From JANWYT01 sp046719465 (GTDB lineage: Bacteria; Chloroflexota; Anaerolineae; Aggregatilineales; Phototrophicaceae): a stretch of DNA of 26,741 bases. The position numbers and the translations under genes are program-made. Numbering within the stretch: position 1 is the first letter of the stretch; each line of letters begins with the position of its first letter. The stretch is taken from contig JBDNCV010000044.1 in NCBI GenBank assembly GCA_046719465.1, positions 1 through 26,741 on the forward strand, in the 5' to 3' direction. Below, piece by piece: positions 1 to 7,650 of this stretch. The notes under the pieces were generated by a model that was given only the letters and a program-made list of their open reading frames with translations, ran no database searches and was not told the origin of the DNA.

Positions 1-1
1 C

Positions 2-610
2 CTCGTGGGAGCGTTCAAGCAGCCCACCCTCGTGCTGATTGACCCAATTGTGCTGACCACACTGCCGTCGGTGGAGTGGCGCGCGGGGATGGCGGAGGTC
101 ATCAAGCACGGGCTGCTAGCGGATGCGGAACTGCTCAACCCTGCGCTGCACACGCCGGAACGCGCCGCAGAGCTAATCGGGCGCGCGGTGCGCGTCAAGG
201 TGGACATTGTGCAGCAAGACCCGTTTGAGCATGGCATCCGCGCCTTCCTCAACCTCGGCCACACGTTCGGCCATGCGATTGAGCAGGTCACGCAGTATCG
301 ATGGCTGCATGGGTTCGCGGTGGCGGCCGGGCTGGTGGCGGCGCTGCGGCTCTCGCTGCGCCTCGGGATGATCGATGAATCCCTCGTGATGCAGGTTGAA
401 GGCGTTTTGCGCAGCGTTGGGCTGCCGACGCGCATGGGGCCGCTTGACCCACAGGCGTTGATCGCCGCCATGGCCACCGACAAAAAGTGGCAGGCGGGCG
501 CATCGCGCTTTGTGCTGCTCAGAGGCCTGTGTGAGCCGACGATTGTGACGGATGTGCCTGTCGAGGATGTGTTGGCGGTGTTGAAGGAGGTGTGCATCGA
601 TGAAGGGTGA
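2..610 (+). CDS. aroB: 3-dehydroquinate synthase, C-terminal part (5' end outside window)
   Basis: This is the C-terminal two thirds of AroB, which cyclises DAHP to 3-dehydroquinate in the shikimate pathway (NAD- and metal-dependent, cytoplasmic). The frame is open to the left edge, so the gene is truncated by the window. The visible part begins in the GAFKQP segment (family: G-A-F-x-Q-P) and runs through the family block AGMAEVIKHGLL. It then shows LNLGHTFGHAIE, which holds two metal-binding histidines, and a TDKK element near the end. Its stop overlaps the start of aroQ by 11 bases, so two shikimate enzymes are translationally coupled. A strong AAGGAGG ribosome site for aroQ lies inside this gene at 584-590. 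Identification is firm; the true start cannot be seen. Confidence 0.95.
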   Translation, partial: LVGAFKQPTLVLIDPIVLTTLPSVEWRAGMAEVIKHGLLADAELLNPALHTPERAAELIGRAVRVKVDIVQQDPFEHGIRAFLNLGHTFGHAIEQVTQYRWLHGFAVAAGLVAALRLSLRLGMIDESLVMQVEGVLRSVGLPTRMGPLDPQALIAAMATDKKWQAGASRFVLLRGLCEPTIVTDVPVEDVLAVLKEVCIDEG

Positions 611-1070
611 ACTGCTGCTGCTGCACGGCCCCAACTTGAACCTGCTGGGCACACGTGAGCCTGAGGTGTACGGGACGACGACGCTGGCCGACATCAACGC
701 CGCGTGTGCGCGTTTGGCTTCCAGCTACGATGTGGGGGTACGGGCTGTGCAGAGCAACCATGAGGGCGCGCTGGTGGATGCGCTGCACGATGCGCGGGCA
801 TGGGCCGCAGGGGTGGTCATCAACGCCGGCGCGTATACGCATACGAGCATTGCGCTGCGCGACGCGATCAGCGCGGTCAAGCTCCCGACGGTGGAGGTGC
901 ACCTGTCAAACGTCCACGCGCGGGAGGCGTTCCGCCACCAGTCGATGATCGCGCCGGTGTGTGTGGGGGTGGTGGCAGGCTTCGGTTGGCGCAGCTACCT
1001 CTTGGGGGTGCAGGCCTTGCTGGGGCATCTCGGCATCTTGACGGGCACGCTTGGCACGTCTGGCCAATAG
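600..1070 (+). CDS. aroQ: Type II 3-dehydroquinate dehydratase
   Basis: This 156-residue enzyme dehydrates 3-dehydroquinate to 3-dehydroshikimate, the step after AroB. The type II family motifs are all visible in order. The N-terminal GPNLNLLGTRE carries the catalytic arginine, followed by the YG with the catalytic tyrosine. Then come SNHEGALVDALH, NAGAYTHTSIALRDA and VEVHLSN, with the substrate-binding histidine and serine, and finally HQSMIAPVCVGVVAGFG. Length is normal for the dodecameric type II enzyme. The ATG at 600 sits nine bases after AAGGAGG and overlaps the aroB stop, which fixes the start. The family usually has NPGAYTH; here Pro is Ala, a minor change. Confidence 0.96.
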   Translation: MKGELLLLHGPNLNLLGTREPEVYGTTTLADINAACARLASSYDVGVRAVQSNHEGALVDALHDARAWAAGVVINAGAYTHTSIALRDAISAVKLPTVEVHLSNVHAREAFRHQSMIAPVCVGVVAGFGWRSYLLGVQALLGHLGILTGTLGTSGQ

Positions 1071-1080
1071 AGCGTACCAT
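1051..1080 (+). promoter_or_regulatory. Possible glnA promoter (weak)
   Basis: TTGGCA (1051-1056) and TACCAT (1075-1080) are separated by 18 bases, about 48 bases upstream of the glutamine synthetase start. The -35 matches 5 of 6 consensus positions and the -10 matches 4 of 6. The -35 lies inside the aroQ coding end. There is no terminator after aroQ, so glnA may also be read from upstream. Confidence 0.3.
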
Positions 1081-1127
1081 TATTTTGGTGACCTCGCCTA
1101 TGGGGTGTCTGGACGTTTCACGATAGC

Positions 1128-2504
1128 ATGGGGGCTATGATGAAATTAGATTTGAATCGGCATTATGTGTCGATGAGCAAACAAGATGTCATCCAGCAGT
1201 CCCAAAGTGAGCAGGTGCGCTTCATCTCGCTGTGGTTCTGCGACATTATGGGCAGCGTCAAGAGCGTGCTGGCCCCGATCAGCGAGTTGGAGAACATCCT
1301 CGACAACGGCGTGCATTTCGACGGTTCCTCGCTGGAGGGCTTCGCCCGTGTGGCCGAGAGTGACATGGTGCTGCGCCCTGATCTGGCGACGTATGCCATT
1401 CTGCCGTGGACGAGCGGTGACCACAAGACCGCCCGCATCATCTGCTCCGTCACCACGCCAAGCGGTGAACCCTTCATCGGCGACCCGCGCTATGCTTTGA
1501 TCCGAGCGTTAAAAGCCGCCGAGGAGATGAACTTTGTGTTCAAAACTGGCATGGAGCTGGAGTTTTTCCTGTTCCGCCAAGATGAACAGGGTCGTCCGAT
1601 CCTCAACACGCCGGTGGATCGCTCTGGCTATTTTGACGTGGCCGATGACCACGCGATGACCGTCCTGCGGCAGATTATCAGCGCCCTCACCGAGATGGGG
1701 ATCGGTGTGGACAGCACGCACAGCGAAATCGGCTATGGTCAGCACGAGATCGACTTCCAGTACAATCACGCGCTGGTGTCGGCGGATCATATCCTGACGG
1801 CGCGCATCACAGCCCGCACGATTGCCCAGCGCCACGGGATGGTGTGTACGTTCATGCCGCGCCCGATGGCCGACATGCCCGGGAGCGGGATGCACACCCA
1901 CCAGAGCCTGCACGACTGCGCTACCGGCCACAACTTGTTCATGGATGTCAGTCACGAGTACGGCCTCTCCGAGACGGCCTGCTATTTCCTCGCAGGGCAG
2001 TTGGCGCACGCACGCGCCATGACGGCGGTGCTAGCCCCACTGGTGAACAGCTACAAACGCTTAGGCATGAGCTTTGAAGCGCCGGTGTACGTCACATGGG
2101 CGCACATCAACCGCGGCGCGTTGATCCGCGTGCCCAGCACCGCGCCCGGCAAAGAATCCCACACGCGGCTGGAGCTGCGCTGCCCTGACCCAGCGGCCAA
2201 CCCCTACTTGGCGAAAGCGGTGATGCTAATGACGGGGCTAGATGGCATTCGCCAGCGCCTGCCGCTGCCCGAGGCGCTCGAGGAGACGCTGCTGGCGCGC
2301 AACCGTGGACGGCTTCGCCAGACCGAGGTGCTCCCGTCATCGCTTGGCGAGGCGCTGCAAGCGTTGACAGCGGATGATGTTGTTCAAGCCGCGCTCGGCC
2401 CCTACATTAGCGATCGCTATGTGAGCGCCAAACAACAAGAAGTGGATGCCTACAATCGACAAGTGACCCCGTGGGAGCTTGAGCACTACCTTACACGGCT
2501 GTGA
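1128..2504 (+). CDS. glnA: Type I glutamine synthetase
   Basis: This protein condenses ammonia and glutamate to glutamine using ATP. At 458 residues it has the short GSI-alpha length and lacks the adenylylation loop (NLYDLPP) of GSI-beta. Visible sites: DGSS (65-68, ammonium/nucleotide loop), the metal ligands in MELEFF (E143, E145), HSE and HE (E200, E207), GSGMHTH (H256), and LELR (E349). The flap glutamate E317 is in NSYKRL-GMS-FEAP and the arginines are in NRGALIR. The flap region is unusual: most GSI proteins read VPGYEAP and WSxxNRS where this one has GMSFEAP and WAHINRG. A gamma-glutamyl ligase relative is therefore possible but less likely. The start is uncertain: the ATG at 1128 has no clear ribosome site, whereas GGGGG at 1130-1134 would serve the ATG at 1140. 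The 3' end overlaps aspartate kinase tail to tail by 14 bases. Confidence 0.9.
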   Translation: MGAMMKLDLNRHYVSMSKQDVIQQSQSEQVRFISLWFCDIMGSVKSVLAPISELENILDNGVHFDGSSLEGFARVAESDMVLRPDLATYAILPWTSGDHKTARIICSVTTPSGEPFIGDPRYALIRALKAAEEMNFVFKTGMELEFFLFRQDEQGRPILNTPVDRSGYFDVADDHAMTVLRQIISALTEMGIGVDSTHSEIGYGQHEIDFQYNHALVSADHILTARITARTIAQRHGMVCTFMPRPMADMPGSGMHTHQSLHDCATGHNLFMDVSHEYGLSETACYFLAGQLAHARAMTAVLAPLVNSYKRLGMSFEAPVYVTWAHINRGALIRVPSTAPGKESHTRLELRCPDPAANPYLAKAVMLMTGLDGIRQRLPLPEALEETLLARNRGRLRQTEVLPSSLGEALQALTADDVVQAALGPYISDRYVSAKQQEVDAYNRQVTPWELEHYLTRL

Positions 2505-3900
2505 GCGTGAGGTGGTGCAAGCGCTGGAGCGTCACTTCAGCGTCATGAACCTCAACGATAACCGACAAGGTGCAGTGCGACGGCCCGAGGGCTGTCCCGA
2601 GGATACGCAGCCCCGACAGGGCGTTCATGACGCTGGCGATCAACGTGGTCGACGAGTCGATCTGCTCACCGATGGCAGTGATCAACGCGACTGGGCGCAC
2701 TTGCCAAACAGCGGTGTCATCGGCTGCTCTCAGCTTGGTGTGCAGCGCAGCGCGGATCGTGTCAATAGCATCACTGCCGACGCTCGTTGGAACCACAAAA
2801 CACAAAAACGACCGCGCCGAGGACTGTGAAGCGATCATCACATCGGCGTGTGTGCCGACGGTCTCGAACAACGTGTCGTCTACGACCTGAGTGACACGCG
2901 CCAGCGAGCCGCTGCAATCGGCAAACAAGCCTATGCCTTGGATCAAAGTCACCGCCTTGATGTGCGGCGTGGCCGAGGCTCCATTGGCGTGGATGCGGGT
3001 GCCGCTGAGCTGGGGTTTGTAGACGTTGCGCACGATGAGCGGGATGTTGTGTTCGCGCAGGGGGGCAATCATGCGCGCGTGCAGGATGCGCGCCCCGAAG
3101 TAGGCCAGCTCTGCGACCTCGTTGTAAGACATCTCAGCGATCACCCGTGCCTCTGGGATTTCACGCGGGTCGGCGCTCATCATGCCGTCCACGCCTGACC
3201 AGATCCACACTTCTTGAGCGCCGGTGCTGATGGCGAGGATGGAGGCGGTGTAATCGCTGCCACCGCGCCCAATAGTCGTCGTAGCGCCTTTCTCAGTGGC
3301 TCCGATGTAGCCTGTGACCACAGGGATGATGCCGCGCTTCAGCATCGGGATGAGCGTTTGTTGGATGCGCTGGCGCGTCTCTGGCAGCAGCGGTGTGGCA
3401 TTACCGTGCACGTCGTTGGTGACGAGGATATCCGTCCCATCGAGGGCAACGCTGCGTAGGTCGTTCTGGCGCAGCAAGCTGGCGATGATGCGCGCGGCGA
3501 GGCGCTCCCCGACGCTGCAGATGCTGTCGCTGACAGCGGGCGATAGGGTTTCGCTTTGGGTGTTGGCAAGCGCTTGGCAGGTCTCGATCATCTCCAGCAG
3601 GAGTTGATCAATATCGGCTTGCAGGGCGCTGCTCTCAGCTTGGCCGAGAGGCAATTGTTCAACGAGGGAGATATGGCGCGTGCGGAGGGTAGCGGCAAGG
3701 CGGCGGTAACCCCGATGGTTGGCCGCTTGCGCAAGGTAAGCAGCTTCCAGCAGGCTATCGGTGACCCCATCTAGCGCAGACGCAACCAGAATCAGATGAT
3801 CCCACCGTTTGTGTTCGTGTAACACAATACTGATGACCTGCGAAAGGGCAGGCGGTGTGCCAACGGATGTGCCGCCGAACTTCATGACGAGGTTCGCCAT
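2491..3900 (-). CDS. lysC: Aspartate kinase (monofunctional, with C-terminal ACT domains)
   Basis: This enzyme phosphorylates aspartate, the first step toward lysine, threonine and methionine. The kinase core starts with KFGGTSV at residues 7-13. It contains the family blocks RGGSDYTAS, GVDGMMSADPR and MSYNEVAELAYFGARILH. The last ~160 residues fit the paired ACT domains that bind feedback amino acids. Length is 469 residues. I place the start at the ATG at 3900, because the AAGGGG ribosome site ends only a few bases upstream with normal spacing. A TTG two codons earlier would sit on top of that site. A strong extended -10 lies 32 bases before the ATG. The gene converges on glnA and the two coding ends overlap. 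Confidence 0.95.
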   Translation of the reverse strand: MANLVMKFGGTSVGTPPALSQVISIVLHEHKRWDHLILVASALDGVTDSLLEAAYLAQAANHRGYRRLAATLRTRHISLVEQLPLGQAESSALQADIDQLLLEMIETCQALANTQSETLSPAVSDSICSVGERLAARIIASLLRQNDLRSVALDGTDILVTNDVHGNATPLLPETRQRIQQTLIPMLKRGIIPVVTGYIGATEKGATTTIGRGGSDYTASILAISTGAQEVWIWSGVDGMMSADPREIPEARVIAEMSYNEVAELAYFGARILHARMIAPLREHNIPLIVRNVYKPQLSGTRIHANGASATPHIKAVTLIQGIGLFADCSGSLARVTQVVDDTLFETVGTHADVMIASQSSARSFLCFVVPTSVGSDAIDTIRAALHTKLRAADDTAVWQVRPVALITAIGEQIDSSTTLIASVMNALSGLRILGTALGPSHCTLSVIVEVHDAEVTLQRLHHLTLTAV

Positions 3901-3931
3901 CGACAATCCCCTTGTGTGTGTGATGGCCTTG

Positions 3932-3940
3932 ATTATAGCA
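3932..3940 (-). promoter_or_regulatory. Extended -10 promoter for aspartate kinase
   Basis: On the minus strand the sequence reads TGCTATAAT, a perfect extended -10 (TGn plus TATAAT). A weak -35 (TTCGTT at 3955-3960) lies 17 bases upstream. Transcription would start near 3925, giving an untranslated leader of about 25 bases that carries the AAGGGG ribosome site. The leader is too short for an amino-acid riboswitch or attenuator, so regulation is probably at the enzyme level or by a repressor. Confidence 0.7.
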
Positions 3941-4040
3941 AAAGGCCACCCATGAACGAATATTGCATTTGCATTTTGGATACGTTACAGTTCCTTCGTG
4001 CCCCTTGATGGCATAGTGTTGAAGATGGGGTAACCACGGT

Positions 4041-5018
4041 ATGACCGATCCAATGACTCCATCCGCCGCGCTTGCAGAGCGCGTCGCGGGTGTTCGTTTT
4101 ACCAAAGTAGGCAAGTTGTATCATTTCGATGTGGGCGAGCATCAGGTCTCGGCGGGCGATTATGTGATCGTCGAGACGGCGCGTGGGCGACAGATGGGGC
4201 AAGTGATGGGTTTTGCGGAGCGTGACCCAGCGATGGAGTACCGCGCCATCCTGCGCCCAGCCACCCCGCGTGACTTGGCGCTGCGTCAAGAGTGGGAGTC
4301 AAAGCAGCCTGAAGCGCTGCTCATCTGTCAGGAACGCGCCGATGCGATGGGCGGGTTTGATTCTGTCAAGTTCGTGGGGGCGCTCTACAACTATGAGGGC
4401 ACGACGCTGACCTTTCTTTACAGCACCGAGGACAAGGTAGACATTAGCCGGCTTCAGCGCGAGGTAGGACGGATGTTCCCTGCTAAGGTGGACTTCCGTC
4501 AGATTGGGCCGCGTGACGTGGCGAAGCTGCTGGGCGGGTTTGGCGCCTGTGGCATTGAACGCTGCTGCAGCACCTTCCTAACCGACTTCAGCCCAGTGTC
4601 GATCAAGATGGCAAAGGCACAGGGCATCTCGCTCAATCCGAGTGAGATTACAGGGATGTGTGGGCGGCTGCGCTGCTGTCTCGTGTATGAATACGAGCAG
4701 TATGTCGAGGCGCGCAAGCACCTTCCGAAGCGCAACAAGCGGGTGGGCACGCCCTTTGGTGAAGGGCGCGTAGTGGACGTGTTCCCCTTGAAGGACATGG
4801 TGAGCGTGTTCATCGAGGAGCAGGGGGTGAAGATCGTCGCGCGTGAGGATTTAGTGCCGCTGGATGAGCTGAAGGCGCTGGCCAAAAAAGCCTCTGAGCC
4901 GTGCGATAAACACGGTGACGGCGACTGTGACTGTGGCAAGCCCAAGGGGCAGCGGCGGGCGGATAAACAGCCTCCGCGTCGGAGCGCGCCACAAGACGCG
5001 GACGACGACGAAGAGTAA
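4041..5018 (+). CDS. ricT: RicT/YaaT-like PSP1-domain protein
   Basis: This is a homologue of Bacillus subtilis RicT (YaaT). With RicA and RicF it forms an iron-sulfur protein complex that affects RNase Y-dependent mRNA maturation and phosphorelay. The PSP1 core spans roughly residues 15-275. It shows the diagnostic cysteine blocks GACGIERCC (C170, C175, C176) and GMCGRLRCC (C207, C212, C213), the residues expected to hold [4Fe-4S] clusters. After the core is a charged tail with three more cysteines (C288, C296, C298, as CDKHGDGDCDCGK), then a basic stretch and an acidic end (DADDDEE). The ATG at 4041 follows GATGGGG at a rather long distance; an in-frame ATG at 4053 is the alternative. It is divergent from aspartate kinase and followed by an intrinsic terminator, so it is probably transcribed alone. 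Its exact role outside spore formers is inference. Confidence 0.88.
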   Translation: MTDPMTPSAALAERVAGVRFTKVGKLYHFDVGEHQVSAGDYVIVETARGRQMGQVMGFAERDPAMEYRAILRPATPRDLALRQEWESKQPEALLICQERADAMGGFDSVKFVGALYNYEGTTLTFLYSTEDKVDISRLQREVGRMFPAKVDFRQIGPRDVAKLLGGFGACGIERCCSTFLTDFSPVSIKMAKAQGISLNPSEITGMCGRLRCCLVYEYEQYVEARKHLPKRNKRVGTPFGEGRVVDVFPLKDMVSVFIEEQGVKIVAREDLVPLDELKALAKKASEPCDKHGDGDCDCGKPKGQRRADKQPPRRSAPQDADDDEE

Positions 5019-5020
5019 GT

Positions 5021-5042
5021 AAGGCGCCTTGTGCGCCTTTTT
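5021..5042 (+). terminator. Rho-independent terminator after ricT
   Basis: AAGGCGC (5021-5027) pairs perfectly with GCGCCTT (5033-5039) around a five-base loop. The stem's own terminal TT continues into TTT. It starts two bases after the ricT stop and separates ricT from the downstream six-gene run. It also shows that the GTG at 5031, lying in the loop, is not a real start for the next gene. Confidence 0.8.
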
Positions 5043-5060
5043 GTTGGGAGAGTTGTTGTG

Positions 5061-5774
5061 ATGGCAGCAGACATTCCAAAGCGCGTGATGGGGGTGTTCG
5101 CCCACCCTGATGATGCTGCGTTTTTCTGTGGGGCGACCCTCGCTAAGTTCGCGTGCAGCGGCAGCGAAGTCACGGTGGTGGTGGCCACCAGCGGCGATAA
5201 AGGCAGCAGCGACCCTGAAATGACATCCGAACGGTTGATCGGCATTCGTGAGGCTGAGGAGCGAGCTTGCAACGCGGTCTTGGGCATCCACGATGTGATC
5301 TTTCTGAGATACCCCGATGGGGAGCTGTTCCCGACGCTGGAGCTGCGCCGCGACATCACGCGCTTGCTGCGGCACAAACGGCCTGATCTGGTGATTACGC
5401 TGGATCCGCGCACGTGGTTCTATGGCACGTTCGGCGTCAACCACCCCGACCACCGCGCGATTGGCGCTGCCACGCTAGAGGCGATCTATCCGACAGCGCG
5501 TGACCGCCTCAACTTTCCCGAGATGGAGCGCGACGAAGGTTTGATGCCTCACAAGGTGCTGACGGTGTACGTGGCAGGGGCTGTTGACCCGACAATCCGC
5601 GTCGATGTGACCGACACGATTGAGACCAAAATCAGGGCGCTGCACGAGCATAAAAGTCAGATTGCCGATATGGAAGCGATGGCGCAGCGGGTGCGGGAAC
5701 GTGCGCTGGACGACGCCAGCCCGACAGAATTTCCGCGTTATGTCGAGCAGTTCAAGGTGATACAATTACGATGA
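5061..5774 (+). CDS. PIG-L family zinc deacetylase
   Basis: This belongs to the PIG-L/LmbE family of zinc-dependent N-deacetylases, which act on N-acetylglucosaminyl compounds (for example BshB and MshB in bacillithiol and mycothiol synthesis). The N-terminal zinc motif is AHPDD (residues 14-18) and the distal histidine motif is NHPDH (127-131), so H15, D18 and the C-terminal histidine are in place. The position two after the DD, normally Glu (HPDDxE), is Ala here (HPDDAA). That residue is not a zinc ligand in characterised members. Length (237) is typical. I chose the ATG at 5061, eight bases after GGGAGAG; longer readings would start inside the terminator. It is the first gene of a six-gene run. 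The substrate cannot be told from sequence. Confidence 0.88.
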   Translation: MAADIPKRVMGVFAHPDDAAFFCGATLAKFACSGSEVTVVVATSGDKGSSDPEMTSERLIGIREAEERACNAVLGIHDVIFLRYPDGELFPTLELRRDITRLLRHKRPDLVITLDPRTWFYGTFGVNHPDHRAIGAATLEAIYPTARDRLNFPEMERDEGLMPHKVLTVYVAGAVDPTIRVDVTDTIETKIRALHEHKSQIADMEAMAQRVRERALDDASPTEFPRYVEQFKVIQLR

Positions 5775-5811
5775 GGCGTTCAATCCACCGCCTGTTTGAA
5801 GGAAGGTAAGT

Positions 5812-6999
5812 ATGTCGAAGATTGATTGGCTGCAGCAAGCGAACAACCTCGCCGATGACATCGTGCGGTGGCGGCGCGACTTTCACCAACACCCAGAACT
5901 GGCGTTTAAAGAGACACGCACGGCGCGCATTGTGGCGGAGGAGCTGCAAGCGCTGGGAATGGAAGTGCAAACCGGCGTTGGCCAGACCGGCGTGGTGGCG
6001 GTGTTAGAAGGTGCTGCTAACGGCCCGACCGTGCTGGTGCGCGCAGACATGGATGCCCTGCCCATTTCGACCGAGATCACCACAGAGTACGCCAGCCAGA
6101 CACCCGGGGTGATGCACGCTTGCGGTCATGATGGGCATACGGCAGTGGTGCTTGGCGTGGCGCGCATGTTCGCCGCGCATCGTGATCAAATGAAAGGGCG
6201 GATCAAGTTCGTCTTTCAACCTGCGGAGGAGATCGGCAGCGGGGCGCGCGCCATGAAGGCGGACGGCGTGCTGCAAGACCCTCGTCCGGATGTGTCGCTC
6301 GGGCTGCACCTGTGGAACGATATGCCAGTGGGCGAGCTAGGCGTAGCCAGCGGGCCGGTCATGGCAGGGTCAGGTGATTTTGAGATCACGATCACGGGCA
6401 AGGGCGGCCATGGGGCAGCGCCGCACATGGCGATTGACCCGGTGGTGTGCGCCGCGCAGATCATCCTCGGCTTTCAGACGATTGTTGCGCGCACGCTCGA
6501 CCCCCTCGATACGGCTGTTCTCTCGGTGACGCGGCTGCACACTGGCACAGCCAACAACATCATCCCTCAGACGGCGGTGATGGGGGGCACGTTCCGTTTC
6601 TTCAAGCACAGCGTGGCCGAGACTATCCAACAGCGGATGCGCGAGATCGTGGAAGGCGTATGCGCGGCGATGAACTGCACCGCGCAGATTCAGATCAAAC
6701 GGACGACTGAGCCGGTGGCCAACGCTGACGAGGTGGCCGCTCCGATCCGTCATGTGTTTGAATCGTTGGGGGTTTCACCGGAACACTTCCACAACTACCG
6801 CACGATGGGGTCAGAGGATGTGGGCGAATTCATGAGCGATATTCCCGGGATGTTTTTCTTCGTCGGCTCGGCTAACCCGGAGCGCGGCCTGAACTACCCG
6901 CATCATCACCCACGGTTTGATTTTGATGAGGCAGCCTTGCCATTAAGCGCGGGCTTGTTGGCAGCAGCAGTGGCTCATTATGTAATGGATGAAGCATGA
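5812..6999 (+). CDS. M20D family amidohydrolase (N-acyl amino acid / hippurate hydrolase type)
   Basis: This is a 395-residue di-metal amidohydrolase of peptidase family M20D. These enzymes split N-acyl or N-acetyl amino acids or similar amides in the cytoplasm. Metal ligands and the catalytic base are all present: CGHDGH (104-109), the glutamate pair in PAEE (E139, E140), GLHLW (H166), and the C-terminal HHHPRFDFDE. The bacterial dimerisation/lid domain lies between about 180 and 300, with GKGGHGAAPH as its signature. GAAGGAAGG precedes the ATG at 5812 at good spacing. The stop overlaps the start of the next gene (ATGA), implying coupled translation. The substrate is open; the PIG-L gene upstream is also an amide hydrolase, but any shared pathway is speculation. 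Confidence 0.93.
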   Translation: MSKIDWLQQANNLADDIVRWRRDFHQHPELAFKETRTARIVAEELQALGMEVQTGVGQTGVVAVLEGAANGPTVLVRADMDALPISTEITTEYASQTPGVMHACGHDGHTAVVLGVARMFAAHRDQMKGRIKFVFQPAEEIGSGARAMKADGVLQDPRPDVSLGLHLWNDMPVGELGVASGPVMAGSGDFEITITGKGGHGAAPHMAIDPVVCAAQIILGFQTIVARTLDPLDTAVLSVTRLHTGTANNIIPQTAVMGGTFRFFKHSVAETIQQRMREIVEGVCAAMNCTAQIQIKRTTEPVANADEVAAPIRHVFESLGVSPEHFHNYRTMGSEDVGEFMSDIPGMFFFVGSANPERGLNYPHHHPRFDFDEAALPLSAGLLAAAVAHYVMDEA

Positions 7000-7640
7000 A
7001 CCAGCAGGGGCCACTTCGCTGGATACCGGGAACCGGATGGTTGATCCTCGCAACGCCTGCGCCTGACAGCGAGGTTCGGTCGCAGGCGTTGGCGCGTGCA
7101 GATGCCGATGGGGTCGTTGTCTATGTCTCGTTCGCTGATGACCGCGGCGACGCGCTGATGGACGACATGGAAGATCTCGGCGCACTGGCCGGTTACTTGG
7201 TAGACTTTCATGTGGATCGCGGCGCTGTGCTTGAGCAGCAGCTTGAACACGCGACGATGCTCGTGCTTGAGACGGGAACTTCGCTCGACGCAGTATTGGC
7301 GACTCTTGATGCGGATGTGGTGGAATCACTGCGGCGCTTGTATGAACGCGGGGCCGTCTTACTCATTGAGGGACTCGCCATGAATGCGTTTGGACGCTGG
7401 ACACTCACAGATAGCGGCGACGTGATCAACGGACTCGGCTGGCTTGAGAACGTGTTCGTGGAGCCAGTATCATCGGACAGCGACAACACGATGATTCATC
7501 AACTGCTTCAGGCCTACGATGATGGTATAGGCATTTCGATTGGCGAAGGGTCGGCGTTGGTATTAGGGGGTGATGGCTCCGTTGAAGTGTGGGGGCAGGG
7601 GAAGGTTCAAATTTCCCTCGGTCGTCAATATTCACAGTAA
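6996..7640 (+). CDS. Degenerate cyanophycinase-like (peptidase S51 fold) protein, probably catalytically dead
   Basis: The 214-residue protein resembles cyanophycinase (CphB) from end to end, but its active site is gone. From memory of Synechocystis CphB, the C-terminal GLGIDEDT...DGSVKVIGQG block aligns with GIGISIGEGS...DGSVEVWGQG here (177-202). The preceding AVGLGIVPEIVVDQHF aligns with INGLGWLENVFVEPV (144-158). The nucleophile block GTSAGA is replaced by EGLAMNAFG (125-133), so the catalytic serine is lost, and the QHF histidine is replaced by EPV. The TGGDQ loop has become ETGTSLD. The reading frame is intact and coupled to its neighbours: ATGA overlap with the M20D gene, ten bases before purA. 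It is therefore more likely a maintained protein with a binding or scaffold role than a decaying gene. The fold is moderately certain; function is unknown. Confidence 0.62.
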   Translation: MNQQGPLRWIPGTGWLILATPAPDSEVRSQALARADADGVVVYVSFADDRGDALMDDMEDLGALAGYLVDFHVDRGAVLEQQLEHATMLVLETGTSLDAVLATLDADVVESLRRLYERGAVLLIEGLAMNAFGRWTLTDSGDVINGLGWLENVFVEPVSSDSDNTMIHQLLQAYDDGIGISIGEGSALVLGGDGSVEVWGQGKVQISLGRQYSQ

Positions 7641-7650
7641 GGAAAGCTGA

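Noticed and set aside
3963..3991. TTGCAT direct repeat and TACAGT as a ricT promoter
   Set aside because: The -35 candidate matches only 3 of 6 positions and the -10 only 4 of 6. The TTGCATTTGCAT repeat may be a protein site, but two copies are too few to call.
5031..5060. Upstream GTG start for the PIG-L gene
   Set aside because: The GTG lies in the loop of the ricT terminator; the ATG at 5061 has a proper ribosome site and gives the normal family start.
4499..5413. Long open frame on the minus strand (304 codons) opposite ricT and the PIG-L gene
   Set aside because: It crosses two well-supported genes and the terminator, is Ser/Arg-rich in the way of GC-rich antisense frames, and has no recognisable domain.
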